Assembly: GCA_020051155.1 (NCBI GenBank)
Contig: JAGVJK010000021.1
Location: 1-64,000, forward strand
DNA length: 64,000 nt
Source: Gammaproteobacteria bacterium
GTDB taxonomy: Bacteria; Pseudomonadota; Gammaproteobacteria; UBA1113
Direction of reading: 5' to 3'
Part shown: piece by piece, positions 1 through 7,801 of the stretch
Position numbering within the stretch: the first letter of the stretch is position 1
Layout: every line of letters starts with the position of its first letter
Position numbers and translations under genes: made by a program
The notes under the pieces: generated by a model
Databases searched by the model: none
Told to the model about the DNA's origin: nothing
What the model saw: the letters and a program-made list of their open reading frames with translations, nothing else

Positions 1-92
1 ATCGGTGTTCGGGTAGTGCCGGAATCAGTGTTCGGATGAAACCGGATTTAGTGTTCGGATACTACCGGAATCGGTGTTCGGATGGGGCCGGA
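1..92. repeat. Four 23-bp tandem units, IS21-like terminus
   Basis: Four consecutive 23-bp units start at 1, 24, 47 and 70. Each carries the core GTGTTCGG followed by a variable 6-7 bases and CCGGA. Arrays of this kind with the same TGTTCGGAT..CCGGAAT core are found at the ends of IS21-family insertion sequences, where they bind the IstA transposase (recalled family knowledge, not a database match). No istA or istB frame follows on the right, so either the element lies to the left of the window or this is a solo remnant. Confidence 0.55.
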
Positions 93-159
93 ATACACAG
101 CTGGATGCGAACCTTGAATTTTTAAAGGATACGCTTGCTCACATCAAGTCAAAACTACT

Positions 160-1371
160 TCATCTAATAGGAGGCATCGCAATGTAACCGTTTGCATTAA
201 TTTCAATTGGATACCCTTTTTCTTTGTATGGCAGATTAGTAATAACTATCGTTTGAATCTTTGAAAGATCAAATGCTTTTGATTGCCCTGCTTGGTGGTC
301 GTAACCATAAAATAATTTTTTCCCCAATGCCCCTTGCCTAAAGGACCATGGCTCAACTAGTCTAGTTTTATTATGATATGTAAACTCAATACAAACTCTA
401 TTTGCCGCTGCAAATTGAATCTTTTGAGTAATAAAATCAAATGGCAATGAATTTTCGATTCGACCTACTTGAAACACTTCACCGTCCATATCTAATGGAG
501 CAACAACTTTCAACTCTTCTAAATCACCCGTGAGCCATTCAAAAAATGGCTCTAAGTCTATCCAAAAAGACTCTAGAGATGGAAGTGCGGGTAATTGATG
601 TCCTAACATATTACCCCATTGCGCAGACAGCTCTTCAATCTTTTGATGATTTTCAATAGAGATGTATGTTGGTATAGGGATTCTTTTATAGCTACATTTT
701 TTCACTAAAACATTATAGACTAACTGCGGATTTTCAATCATACCTCTGCTTCTAAAAAAATGAACTACATCATATAAATCTCGCGGTCTTGCTCGCTCAG
801 CTAGAGCACGTATTTTTTCTGCTAGCGCCTCTTCAAAAGCATAACATGTAGACAAAATTCCACCTGATGGTTCATCAGAGTACGGATGGTGAACTTTTTT
901 AGCTTGTGGATGAAGCACCACAACCTCATTATTTGTTAAATCCAGTTTAATTGTTGCAGTAGAACCTTGTCTTCTTCTCAATGGCCCGTTATAACGAATA
1001 GAGCCCTGCGCTGAAAATTTTCCTTCACTCTTGGGTAAGATTTTAAATTTAAACTTATCATTATCCCTGAAAAACTCAATCCCTGTTTCATTATAAATAT
1101 TTTCTGTTATTTCAATAAAGCTCTCATTTAAAAAGTCTTCTGATAAATGATGTGGCTCCGTGACAGTGAAATCAAGATCTTCAGAAAATCTAAACGTTTC
1201 AAAAAAACATTTCTTAAGACACGTCCCTCCTTTAAACAACCATGTTTCTGAAAAATCTCTATGCTGATTGATCCCCCATAACAACCAACTCAACACATAA
1301 TCTTTCTCAACTGTATCTGGATTAAGAGATAGACCATTAGCCATTCTTATTATTTCATCTTTTTTAATCAT
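160..1371 (-). CDS. AbiEii-family nucleotidyltransferase toxin with C-terminal WYL-like domain
   Basis: Toxin of a type IV toxin-antitoxin (AbiE) system. The nucleotidyltransferase core is clear: KGGT at residues 47-50, the metal-binding SEDLDF at 63-68 (two Asp spaced by one residue), the EEALAEKIRAL segment around K186, and RPRDLYD at 195-201. Members of this family transfer nucleotides to tRNA or other targets and arrest growth. Unusually, residues about 313-382 look like a WYL domain: a helix, then IEFTYHNKTRLVEPW, then a KKLFYGYD segment and a closing IQTIVIT strand. At 403 residues it is longer than typical AbiEii proteins, which fits an added domain. The ATG overlaps the end of the AbiEi gene by 8 bases, so the two are translationally coupled. 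The toxin call is firm; the WYL assignment is by eye. Confidence 0.88.
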   Translation of the reverse strand: MIKKDEIIRMANGLSLNPDTVEKDYVLSWLLWGINQHRDFSETWLFKGGTCLKKCFFETFRFSEDLDFTVTEPHHLSEDFLNESFIEITENIYNETGIEFFRDNDKFKFKILPKSEGKFSAQGSIRYNGPLRRRQGSTATIKLDLTNNEVVVLHPQAKKVHHPYSDEPSGGILSTCYAFEEALAEKIRALAERARPRDLYDVVHFFRSRGMIENPQLVYNVLVKKCSYKRIPIPTYISIENHQKIEELSAQWGNMLGHQLPALPSLESFWIDLEPFFEWLTGDLEELKVVAPLDMDGEVFQVGRIENSLPFDFITQKIQFAAANRVCIEFTYHNKTRLVEPWSFRQGALGKKLFYGYDHQAGQSKAFDLSKIQTIVITNLPYKEKGYPIEINANGYIAMPPIR

Positions 1372-2170
1372 TTTTATTTTTCCATATTTCTGGAACCTTT
1401 AAATTCCATTTACGAATCACCGCTGTGTTGTTAACACTTGGATCAAATAGTGAGTAACCGCTAGAAATTTTAGTTGGTAATTTATATTTTTCAATAAGAC
1501 TATAGTAGCCTATAACTTCCATAAAAAATCCAAACCGTTTTATTATAGTTTTATTTCGCATTTTTTCTGAATAGCTGATAAATTTTTCTATATCAAAAAA
1601 TTTAGACTCTTTGTATTCTTGAAAAATATCTTGAACAATACGCATTCCTCCTACAATTGTAGGGTCATCAAATAAATCTACTATTGTTTTGGTTGGATCC
1701 GAAACTAATATTTTTACATCCTCTCGCCACACAGGTTGTGTGCCAAATATTTTATACGGTGCAATGTTTTTTAACTGAAACCGCGTGTTACCAATAATAG
1801 GTAATCGCTCTTTAATTTGCTTGGAAGTAAAAAATGTTGTGGTCTCGAATAGTTGCTCTGAGAAATCCCAATGCTTAATCGCACTAAACCCACCAATATA
1901 TCCGGGCGAAAATAAATGATCTGCTAAAATCCATGGGTCCTCAATAGATAACTCTCCTGTAAGATCATCCACCGCAACAAAAATATAGACACCTCTTTTA
2001 ATCCTTTTGACCCAGCCTTGCTGATGCCAACGCGACAAAAGACGTCCCGCCTCTTGGGGTGAAACATTAAGTGCTTCATAAACTAACTTTGGCGTGAGGA
2101 TTCCCTTTGCTATTTTGGCAATAGTTGCTAACTTTTGCCGCCCCTCGTTTCCTATTCCCTTGGATGTCAT
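1364..2170 (-). CDS. AbiEi-family antitoxin / transcriptional regulator
   Basis: First gene of the AbiE type IV toxin-antitoxin operon. The N-terminal ~65 residues form a winged-helix segment (LTPKLVYEALNVSPQEAGRL, then a wing ending in KRGVYIF), typical of AbiEi antitoxins, which bind inverted repeats and repress their own operon. The remaining ~200 residues match the C-terminal antitoxin domain (PWILADHLFSPGYIGGFSA, then DPTKTIVDLFDDP). A strong Shine-Dalgarno GGAGG lies 5 bases before the ATG. Length 268 aa is normal for the family. In known systems toxin neutralisation does not require direct protein contact. Confidence 0.88.
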   Translation of the reverse strand: MTSKGIGNEGRQKLATIAKIAKGILTPKLVYEALNVSPQEAGRLLSRWHQQGWVKRIKRGVYIFVAVDDLTGELSIEDPWILADHLFSPGYIGGFSAIKHWDFSEQLFETTTFFTSKQIKERLPIIGNTRFQLKNIAPYKIFGTQPVWREDVKILVSDPTKTIVDLFDDPTIVGGMRIVQDIFQEYKESKFFDIEKFISYSEKMRNKTIIKRFGFFMEVIGYYSLIEKYKLPTKISSGYSLFDPSVNNTAVIRKWNLKVPEIWKNKND

Positions 2171-2208
2171 AATGCCTCCAAAACTCCATAATTGCTGTAT
2201 TTATAATA

Positions 2209-2406
2209 CTACAATTGCCTAGATATGGCAAATTTGGAATAAAAAATGTAGCGATTTTGATTATATGACGTAGTACCGTCTCGGATTAGTAAACACTGAT
2301 TTTTATCCTTAGTAATCATCCTTCCTAGCTCTTGTAGCCACGCTTGTTGTCAGGGTCCTAAAAGCGCGGATAAATGGCGCAGGCTCCAATTATCATCGTA
2401 TAGAGA
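2209..2406 (-). pseudogene. Degenerate reading frame with an internal TGA
   Basis: Between the AbiE pair and the 647-aa gene, one minus-strand frame reads sensibly on both sides of a TGA (around 2350): a piece around DNWSLRHLSALLGP, then QQAWLQELGRM and LLIRDGTTSY, ending at a TAG at 2209-2211. The composition looks protein-like, with a possible helix-turn-helix. I do not recognise the family. The TGA and the lack of a good start suggest decay. Confidence 0.25.
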
Positions 2407-2448
2407 TTTTTTAATGACTCTTTTAGCGAAATATGTCGGATACTCCCC

Positions 2449-4392
2449 CTACGGACGATACAAACACGGATACAATGTTTCCCCAGTCTCTGAATCATAT
2501 CCCTCGCCATCAGTATCTGAATCACCGCCAAACCATTTTTTCAGCTCTTTGTGAACTCTTGCTCGTGTTACTACAGGTATAGCTTGTGGATATTCTTGTT
2601 GGAATAATGAAAAAACTTCAAAATTCTCAGGCCGCTTTAATAAAATTTCGCTAGTATAACGTTGGTTAATTCGTTTAATTTTTTCTTTCAGAATTCTCTG
2701 CCCATTAGGATCACCAATGTTGTCTCCTGTGAAAACACCATAATCACTGTTTTGGCCAAAGACATCTCGAAGATGTAGGTATCCTTTCGCAATTAATTTA
2801 ACTGCACGTAATTGACTAATCGCTAAAGGTAATCGACGACTTTTATCTTGAGCACGCATCCAACTCGCTGGCTCTTTGACAAAGCAATGATAAAAAATTC
2901 TTATAATATCTTGCAGCATTACCTCATCAGCTTCATCATTGAAATGTCTTAATTCAGCAAGAGTGATTGGTATACCACTTTGTGTGTAGCGTAACATGCA
3001 TCTTGCCAATTTTTTCTCTTTTTCCTGATCAAATTGAGAATCTGTATATGTTAAACTAGATAAGTTATGGCAAATATGTTCATATCTCCCCAAATGTTTC
3101 ATGAAAAAATCACCTAAATGATTTACGTGTGGATCGAGTCGATGATAGTATTCAATTATTGATTGACCATAGCTAATATATTCAGAAAATCCACAAATAA
3201 CATCATACTTTTTTTTCTCGACATGACTAAATGTCCAAGGAAAAGCCGTAACATTATAACCAAAATCCGATCTTGGACCCATTACTACTACCGAAGCATC
3301 AATAACTGCAAGCTCCGCCGTAATCAGATGCCTCACCGGAACGTTCGTCATGTCTTTCGACTCAGCGTCCTTGGTATCTCGTTGACGTTGTTTTAATAAA
3401 TGTATTGCTATAGCTAAGACTTTAGGATTTCGATTACGGGTCATTGAAAAAAAGTGATCTTCACATTGTATGAGTCGTTGTACTCCTTTTATTTTACCTT
3501 CTATTAAAATATGATCATATTCTACGCGTACTTTATCACGAGCTTCTGTTGCTTTTATAGCATATTCTTCTTCCACTGTTAGAGTTGGGTCTAAAAGAAA
3601 AGACTTTGAACGAAGAGGGCAAGCCGCGTCTGCTGCAAGACGCTCTTTCTCAGCTAATTCGTAGGCGATACAAATGTCTTTTCGTTGACTAAAATCATAT
3701 AAATCTATTGATGGTGATAATGCTATCCAAGGCGATATAATAATCTCATTTGTTGATTGCGCTGGTTGTTCAATAACGATTTCCAATGATTCTGTGGCCT
3801 CATCCTCATGACTCATGCTTCTAACAACCACATGTTGAGCTTGTTTGTATTGCAATCCTTCGAGTATAGCAATCGTATAATCCTTGATCCTTCTTAGATA
3901 GCTCATACCTTGATTAAAATATAAAAATAACTCTTGCCGGCCATTTCTTACAACATATTCGAACATATTACTAAATGCACGCCAAGCATCAGCGTATTGA
4001 TCCTGATTAAAATAATGAACACCTGCCCAGTAACAAATAAAATATTTCGGCATATCATTTTGTAAATTATTTCGATTCATATAAAGATCAACATACAATA
4101 GCAGTGATTGGTTTCTTTCGACTAATGACGAACTACAACTAAGACAGCGTGCCATGTTGCATTTAGCCCATAATGAATTTTGCAGCATAGCCTTATGATA
4201 AATCGGTAAAGCTTGTTGTACTCCACATTCTAGCTCAATAGCTACCCCTAAAAAATTAAGTATCTCACTCGTTACATCACACTGATAAATATTTCCTAGT
4301 GTTACTCTGCCATTTCTATAAGCAGTCCTAAGTAATTGTAATTTCTGTGACTCATTTTGACAAAGTTTAATTTCTTGGATTTCATGCGCCAT
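2449..4392 (-). CDS. Unknown 647-aa protein with TPR-like N-terminal region, candidate effector
   Basis: No recognised catalytic domain. Residues about 40-180 look like TPR or Sel1-type helical pairs (for example the ALPIYHKAMLQNSLWAKCNMA segment and AWRAFSNMF), which would form a protein-binding scaffold. The rest is rich in charged helices, and the C terminus is acidic (SDTDGEGYDSETGET). Shine-Dalgarno AGAGGT lies 8 bases before the ATG. There is no signal peptide or membrane segment. It follows three other minus-strand accessory genes, including a nuclease-like gene and two proteins that look host-directed. A translocated effector is a reasonable guess from the neighbourhood but is not shown by a domain. 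Confidence 0.75.
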   Translation of the reverse strand: MAHEIQEIKLCQNESQKLQLLRTAYRNGRVTLGNIYQCDVTSEILNFLGVAIELECGVQQALPIYHKAMLQNSLWAKCNMARCLSCSSSLVERNQSLLLYVDLYMNRNNLQNDMPKYFICYWAGVHYFNQDQYADAWRAFSNMFEYVVRNGRQELFLYFNQGMSYLRRIKDYTIAILEGLQYKQAQHVVVRSMSHEDEATESLEIVIEQPAQSTNEIIISPWIALSPSIDLYDFSQRKDICIAYELAEKERLAADAACPLRSKSFLLDPTLTVEEEYAIKATEARDKVRVEYDHILIEGKIKGVQRLIQCEDHFFSMTRNRNPKVLAIAIHLLKQRQRDTKDAESKDMTNVPVRHLITAELAVIDASVVVMGPRSDFGYNVTAFPWTFSHVEKKKYDVICGFSEYISYGQSIIEYYHRLDPHVNHLGDFFMKHLGRYEHICHNLSSLTYTDSQFDQEKEKKLARCMLRYTQSGIPITLAELRHFNDEADEVMLQDIIRIFYHCFVKEPASWMRAQDKSRRLPLAISQLRAVKLIAKGYLHLRDVFGQNSDYGVFTGDNIGDPNGQRILKEKIKRINQRYTSEILLKRPENFEVFSLFQQEYPQAIPVVTRARVHKELKKWFGGDSDTDGEGYDSETGETLYPCLYRP

Positions 4393-4520
4393 TGAGTAGA
4401 CCTCTTGAACTTCAGACGTTAGTAAAAATTAATTTTTAATTGTAATTACCGACCTAACTATCCTAGTTTGTAGAAAAAGTGTTTCTGACACTAATAATTT
4501 ATCACTCTTTGATTTATCCC

Positions 4521-5393
4521 TCAAAAATTATTACAAGCTTTAATAGCTGTTCTAAAAAATGGCTTAATGGCCAAGCTAGAAACATCTTTAATTTTTCCAC
4601 AATTATTTTTCAGATCCTCTAAATCAATATCTTCAGTCATAAAATTTTTTGTTTTAATTTTATCATTTGTGCGCTCTTCAAACTCTGATATTTCCTCAAT
4701 CAACCACTCTTTCAAATAAATAAATTCCTCTACATGAACATTGGCTTTAATTTTAACTTGAATAAGCTCTTTATTAACTAATATAAATTTTTCCTCTGGT
4801 ATACAGTCAATATTTTTATGGTACCCTGCAGCAAAGCCATGATCTGTTTGTGTCCACCATGCAGCTATTAAATCTCGAACAAAACCTAGTTGTTCCCCTT
4901 GCTGGTTGTACAACATATATGAATCTTCAATAGGAACCAATTTGTTGCTAGGATATTCGATAGAGAAATTAAACTTTTCCAAATTTTGAACATAACATAA
5001 TGTTGGCACTTCCAGACTAATGTTCCAATTATGATTATCTGTATCAGCCAGGTCATACAATTTTAGTTTCGCATTTTCTCCAACTGCTCGCGCTTCTCTT
5101 GTAAAACCATTCGCTGCTACAATGATACCCATATTGACAGCGACATCTTGAAACAACTCTATTGTTTTTTTAATACTTGTTACATCCATGGGATTTTTTA
5201 AATCTTGGTATTCAATCGCTATATTAATCCAACTATGACCGACCTGTCTTTGAATTAAAAGATCAATTTTCCTATGTTTCTTAGTCCGCTTACCGATGAG
5301 ATATTGATTCCTTCTAACTAGTACATCAGATGCCAAATCTTTCAGAACTTTATTGATAAATTTTTCAAAAAGCTCCCATTTACTCTTAACCAT
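4521..5393 (-). CDS. PD-(D/E)XK nuclease-like protein (restriction endonuclease-type fold)
   Basis: Residues about 5-115 fit a PD-(D/E)XK nuclease core: a first helix (WELFEKFINKVLKDL), a strand with D44 (KIDLLI), then the E61-x-Q63 pair in IAIEYQDLK, and a following helix and strand (IIVAANGFTREAR). This layout is that of Mrr-type or related restriction endonucleases, with Q in place of the usual K, a known variation. The C-terminal half is unassigned. The ATG at 5393 is preferred over the TTG just before it because AGGA lies 6 bases upstream. It could be a defence nuclease, matching the AbiE pair nearby, or a DNA-targeting effector. Confidence 0.68.
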   Translation of the reverse strand: MVKSKWELFEKFINKVLKDLASDVLVRRNQYLIGKRTKKHRKIDLLIQRQVGHSWINIAIEYQDLKNPMDVTSIKKTIELFQDVAVNMGIIVAANGFTREARAVGENAKLKLYDLADTDNHNWNISLEVPTLCYVQNLEKFNFSIEYPSNKLVPIEDSYMLYNQQGEQLGFVRDLIAAWWTQTDHGFAAGYHKNIDCIPEEKFILVNKELIQVKIKANVHVEEFIYLKEWLIEEISEFEERTNDKIKTKNFMTEDIDLEDLKNNCGKIKDVSSLAIKPFFRTAIKACNNF

Positions 5394-5426
5394 CAACCTT
5401 CCTAAATATCGTGAGCTTTTAACGAC

Positions 5427-7622
5427 TCAAGGGAATGATTTGCGAGGTGGTGTCTCAAGAGGTATTATTTCTAACCCTTCTGCATCCTCCTCTGAAAGAG
5501 AACTGTTTGGCGAGCCATCAGAACTAGAGCTAGATGATCCCCTATTCACTGAGTAATTTCCAGATTGTGCTGCTTTCAACTGATGGAATAAATCAATGAA
5601 ATGTTTTTCAATCATTAACCGATAAGCTTTGGCATCTTCCGGTGTTGTTACAAACATACCCTTATAAAGATGGGTAGCAAGGATATTTTCTTTAAATTCA
5701 ATATGTTCATCTAATTGTGAGGGTTTCAGTTGCGAGCGCTGCTTCAAATAAAGAGGCCAGTTTTCTTTATAAATAGTCTGCAAAGCACGGCGATGATTTT
5801 CTCGCCATAACAATGGTTTTTTATTAGAAAGAAAACTTAACTCTGCACGTAAAAAATCGAAAGAGGGATTAGTGAGAAGTTCCCCTCTGACTTGCGTTAA
5901 TAATTGCTGTTGTAACCGCCCTACAGTTTGCCATAACTGATCACTCGTGTTAGACACCGGAGAACTAAAAAAAGTTCTAAACCCAGATAAAAAAGGTTTT
6001 TTCTGATCTATTAATTTTTTTAAAGAAACTCCCTCCCAAAGCAAGGATACTAATGACCTCAGATTTTCCTCAGAAGGCTGCGAGTGACTCTCTGTTAGAT
6101 GTTGAAGCTGAAAAGAAAGGCGCTGAGCATATAATGCTTCTATTTCATCTAATGTTTGTGATGCTATTGGCTTCGTTCCCAACTCCCCAATGCATTGTTT
6201 GGATAAAAACACTTCCTTTATTTTTTCATCCCATTGCGCTTCGACAGAAGAAGGCGTTATCACTTGATTGGCTAGCGTAGGAAATAATAATGCGCTCAAT
6301 GCTGCTTGCGCATTTTCTAATGGTTGTTTTAAAGGTTCCACTGTAGTAGATGACGAAAAAGATGATGGCACTGAAGATGCCGACTCACGAGGTGCTTCTC
6401 GATAAAAATAATCTTCAATTTCTTGATACAGACCTCGTACTGCGTGACGCACGACACTGAACCAGCCGCTTCGCTGATAAAGATCTCTGATTTGCAAATG
6501 CAAGGAAGGCATTTCCTTATGAGCAGCAAAATTAAGTAATTCAGAAGCAGCAACTGGTTGAGTTGCGCTTTTCAACATTGAAACGGACAACACACCATTT
6601 CCGCTAGAGCGCAATGGAGGAAATAATTTCTCCTCTAGCGCCTCATCTATTGTTAAAAATACACGAAGTGCTTGTCGCATTTGTTTGATCGTAGAAATTT
6701 TGTTAATTAATTGGTAAAACCATCTTAACCAAAAATTTGAGCCATGTTGCTCTTGAAAATCCTCTAAGTATTCTTCCAATGCTCCTGACAGTTGTGTGTC
6801 ATTACAAATTTCAGCTTGCTCTTCCAATTCCTCCAAAACTTCAGGGGCATTGAGGATAATAGCTCGGTCACTTGGGGTGTGCTGGCTTAATTCTTGCTTT
6901 TTAGCTGCAATGAGTTTTTTCAAACGCCAAGCTGTTAATTCCGCGATAAGTCCCTGTCCCTCCTTAGAATCCCAAATCCACGCCCATAAACGCTGGCGAA
7001 GTAGAAAAAGTTTTTCTGGTAAAAAAGCACTAGCGACTGCATCTACATGTGCGCTATCTCGTTGTTCTTTCGCTATTCTGTATTCCTCACGCCATCTAGC
7101 CCGCTTAGCTTCCCATTCAGCACGCTCCGCCTCCCATTCAGCATCTCTTATAGCCGATTCGGCCCATCTAGCCTCCCATTCGGCCTGTTCAGCGTGCCAT
7201 CCAGCCCACCTAGCATCTCGTTCAGCATTTTCTTTCTCAATTTCTTTCGTCACTCTATCGATATATGCATTTGTCTCTCTAAGTGTTTTTTGGAGCGCTA
7301 CTAGTTCTTCCGGCGATAGTGTGTCTATCTCATCTAAGATACTAGTTCCAGCCGGTCCCTTAATAGGTCCCATTTCTTTAAGGCAGTAAAAAGCGGCCAT
7401 CGCTTGATCTGATAACGCTTTATCTGAACAGCGATCTGGGTGGAAAGAAACGAGCTGCTGTCGTACGCTACGAAGCACAGATTGCTTATCAAGCGCCTGC
7501 TTAGGATCAAAACCAAAAAACTTAAGTGCCTCATGCTCCTTTTCTGTACGTAACGTCGGTTCACTCCACGTAATAAGCACGTCTGCACCTTTTGGTAACA
7601 TAGATTCTTTTTCAGTGGCCAT
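5427..7622 (-). CDS. J-domain-like protein with Trp/Glu/Arg-rich coiled coil, candidate effector
   Basis: Residues about 30-85 resemble a J domain: FFGFDP, a helix (VLRSVRQQLVSF), the diagnostic HPD at 61-63, and a second helix after it (DQAMAAFYCLKEMG). The HPD tripeptide is how DnaJ-type proteins stimulate Hsp70. Residues about 110-205 form a long charged coiled coil with Trp recurring at about seven-residue spacing in AEWEARW-type units. The middle is helical and unassigned. Near residues 415-430 and at the C terminus are serine-rich stretches, then an acidic tail (SEEDAEGLEIIPLE). Shine-Dalgarno AGGAGG is 6 bases before the ATG. There is no signal peptide. A host Hsp70 co-chaperone role is an inference; a degenerate J domain without activity is possible. 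Confidence 0.75.
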   Translation of the reverse strand: MATEKESMLPKGADVLITWSEPTLRTEKEHEALKFFGFDPKQALDKQSVLRSVRQQLVSFHPDRCSDKALSDQAMAAFYCLKEMGPIKGPAGTSILDEIDTLSPEELVALQKTLRETNAYIDRVTKEIEKENAERDARWAGWHAEQAEWEARWAESAIRDAEWEAERAEWEAKRARWREEYRIAKEQRDSAHVDAVASAFLPEKLFLLRQRLWAWIWDSKEGQGLIAELTAWRLKKLIAAKKQELSQHTPSDRAIILNAPEVLEELEEQAEICNDTQLSGALEEYLEDFQEQHGSNFWLRWFYQLINKISTIKQMRQALRVFLTIDEALEEKLFPPLRSSGNGVLSVSMLKSATQPVAASELLNFAAHKEMPSLHLQIRDLYQRSGWFSVVRHAVRGLYQEIEDYFYREAPRESASSVPSSFSSSTTVEPLKQPLENAQAALSALLFPTLANQVITPSSVEAQWDEKIKEVFLSKQCIGELGTKPIASQTLDEIEALYAQRLSFQLQHLTESHSQPSEENLRSLVSLLWEGVSLKKLIDQKKPFLSGFRTFFSSPVSNTSDQLWQTVGRLQQQLLTQVRGELLTNPSFDFLRAELSFLSNKKPLLWRENHRRALQTIYKENWPLYLKQRSQLKPSQLDEHIEFKENILATHLYKGMFVTTPEDAKAYRLMIEKHFIDLFHQLKAAQSGNYSVNRGSSSSSSDGSPNSSLSEEDAEGLEIIPLETPPRKSFP

Positions 7623-7801
7623 TTATGCCTCCTTTTACAGATACTTTCATGAGCAAGACTGCGTTGCAACCTTAACTCATTGATTTACTTACTTAAAAAT
7701 TCGAGCATCTGCCGTCCCATATTATAACAAAAAAGTACAACATTGCTCTACATTTTACATTCTTGTCATTGTTTGTTACGACTTGTCTTTCAATTTCTCT
7801 T

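Noticed and set aside
1..92. Possible CRISPR array
   Set aside because: Units are contiguous 23-mers without unique spacers; the pattern is a tandem repeat typical of a transposon end.
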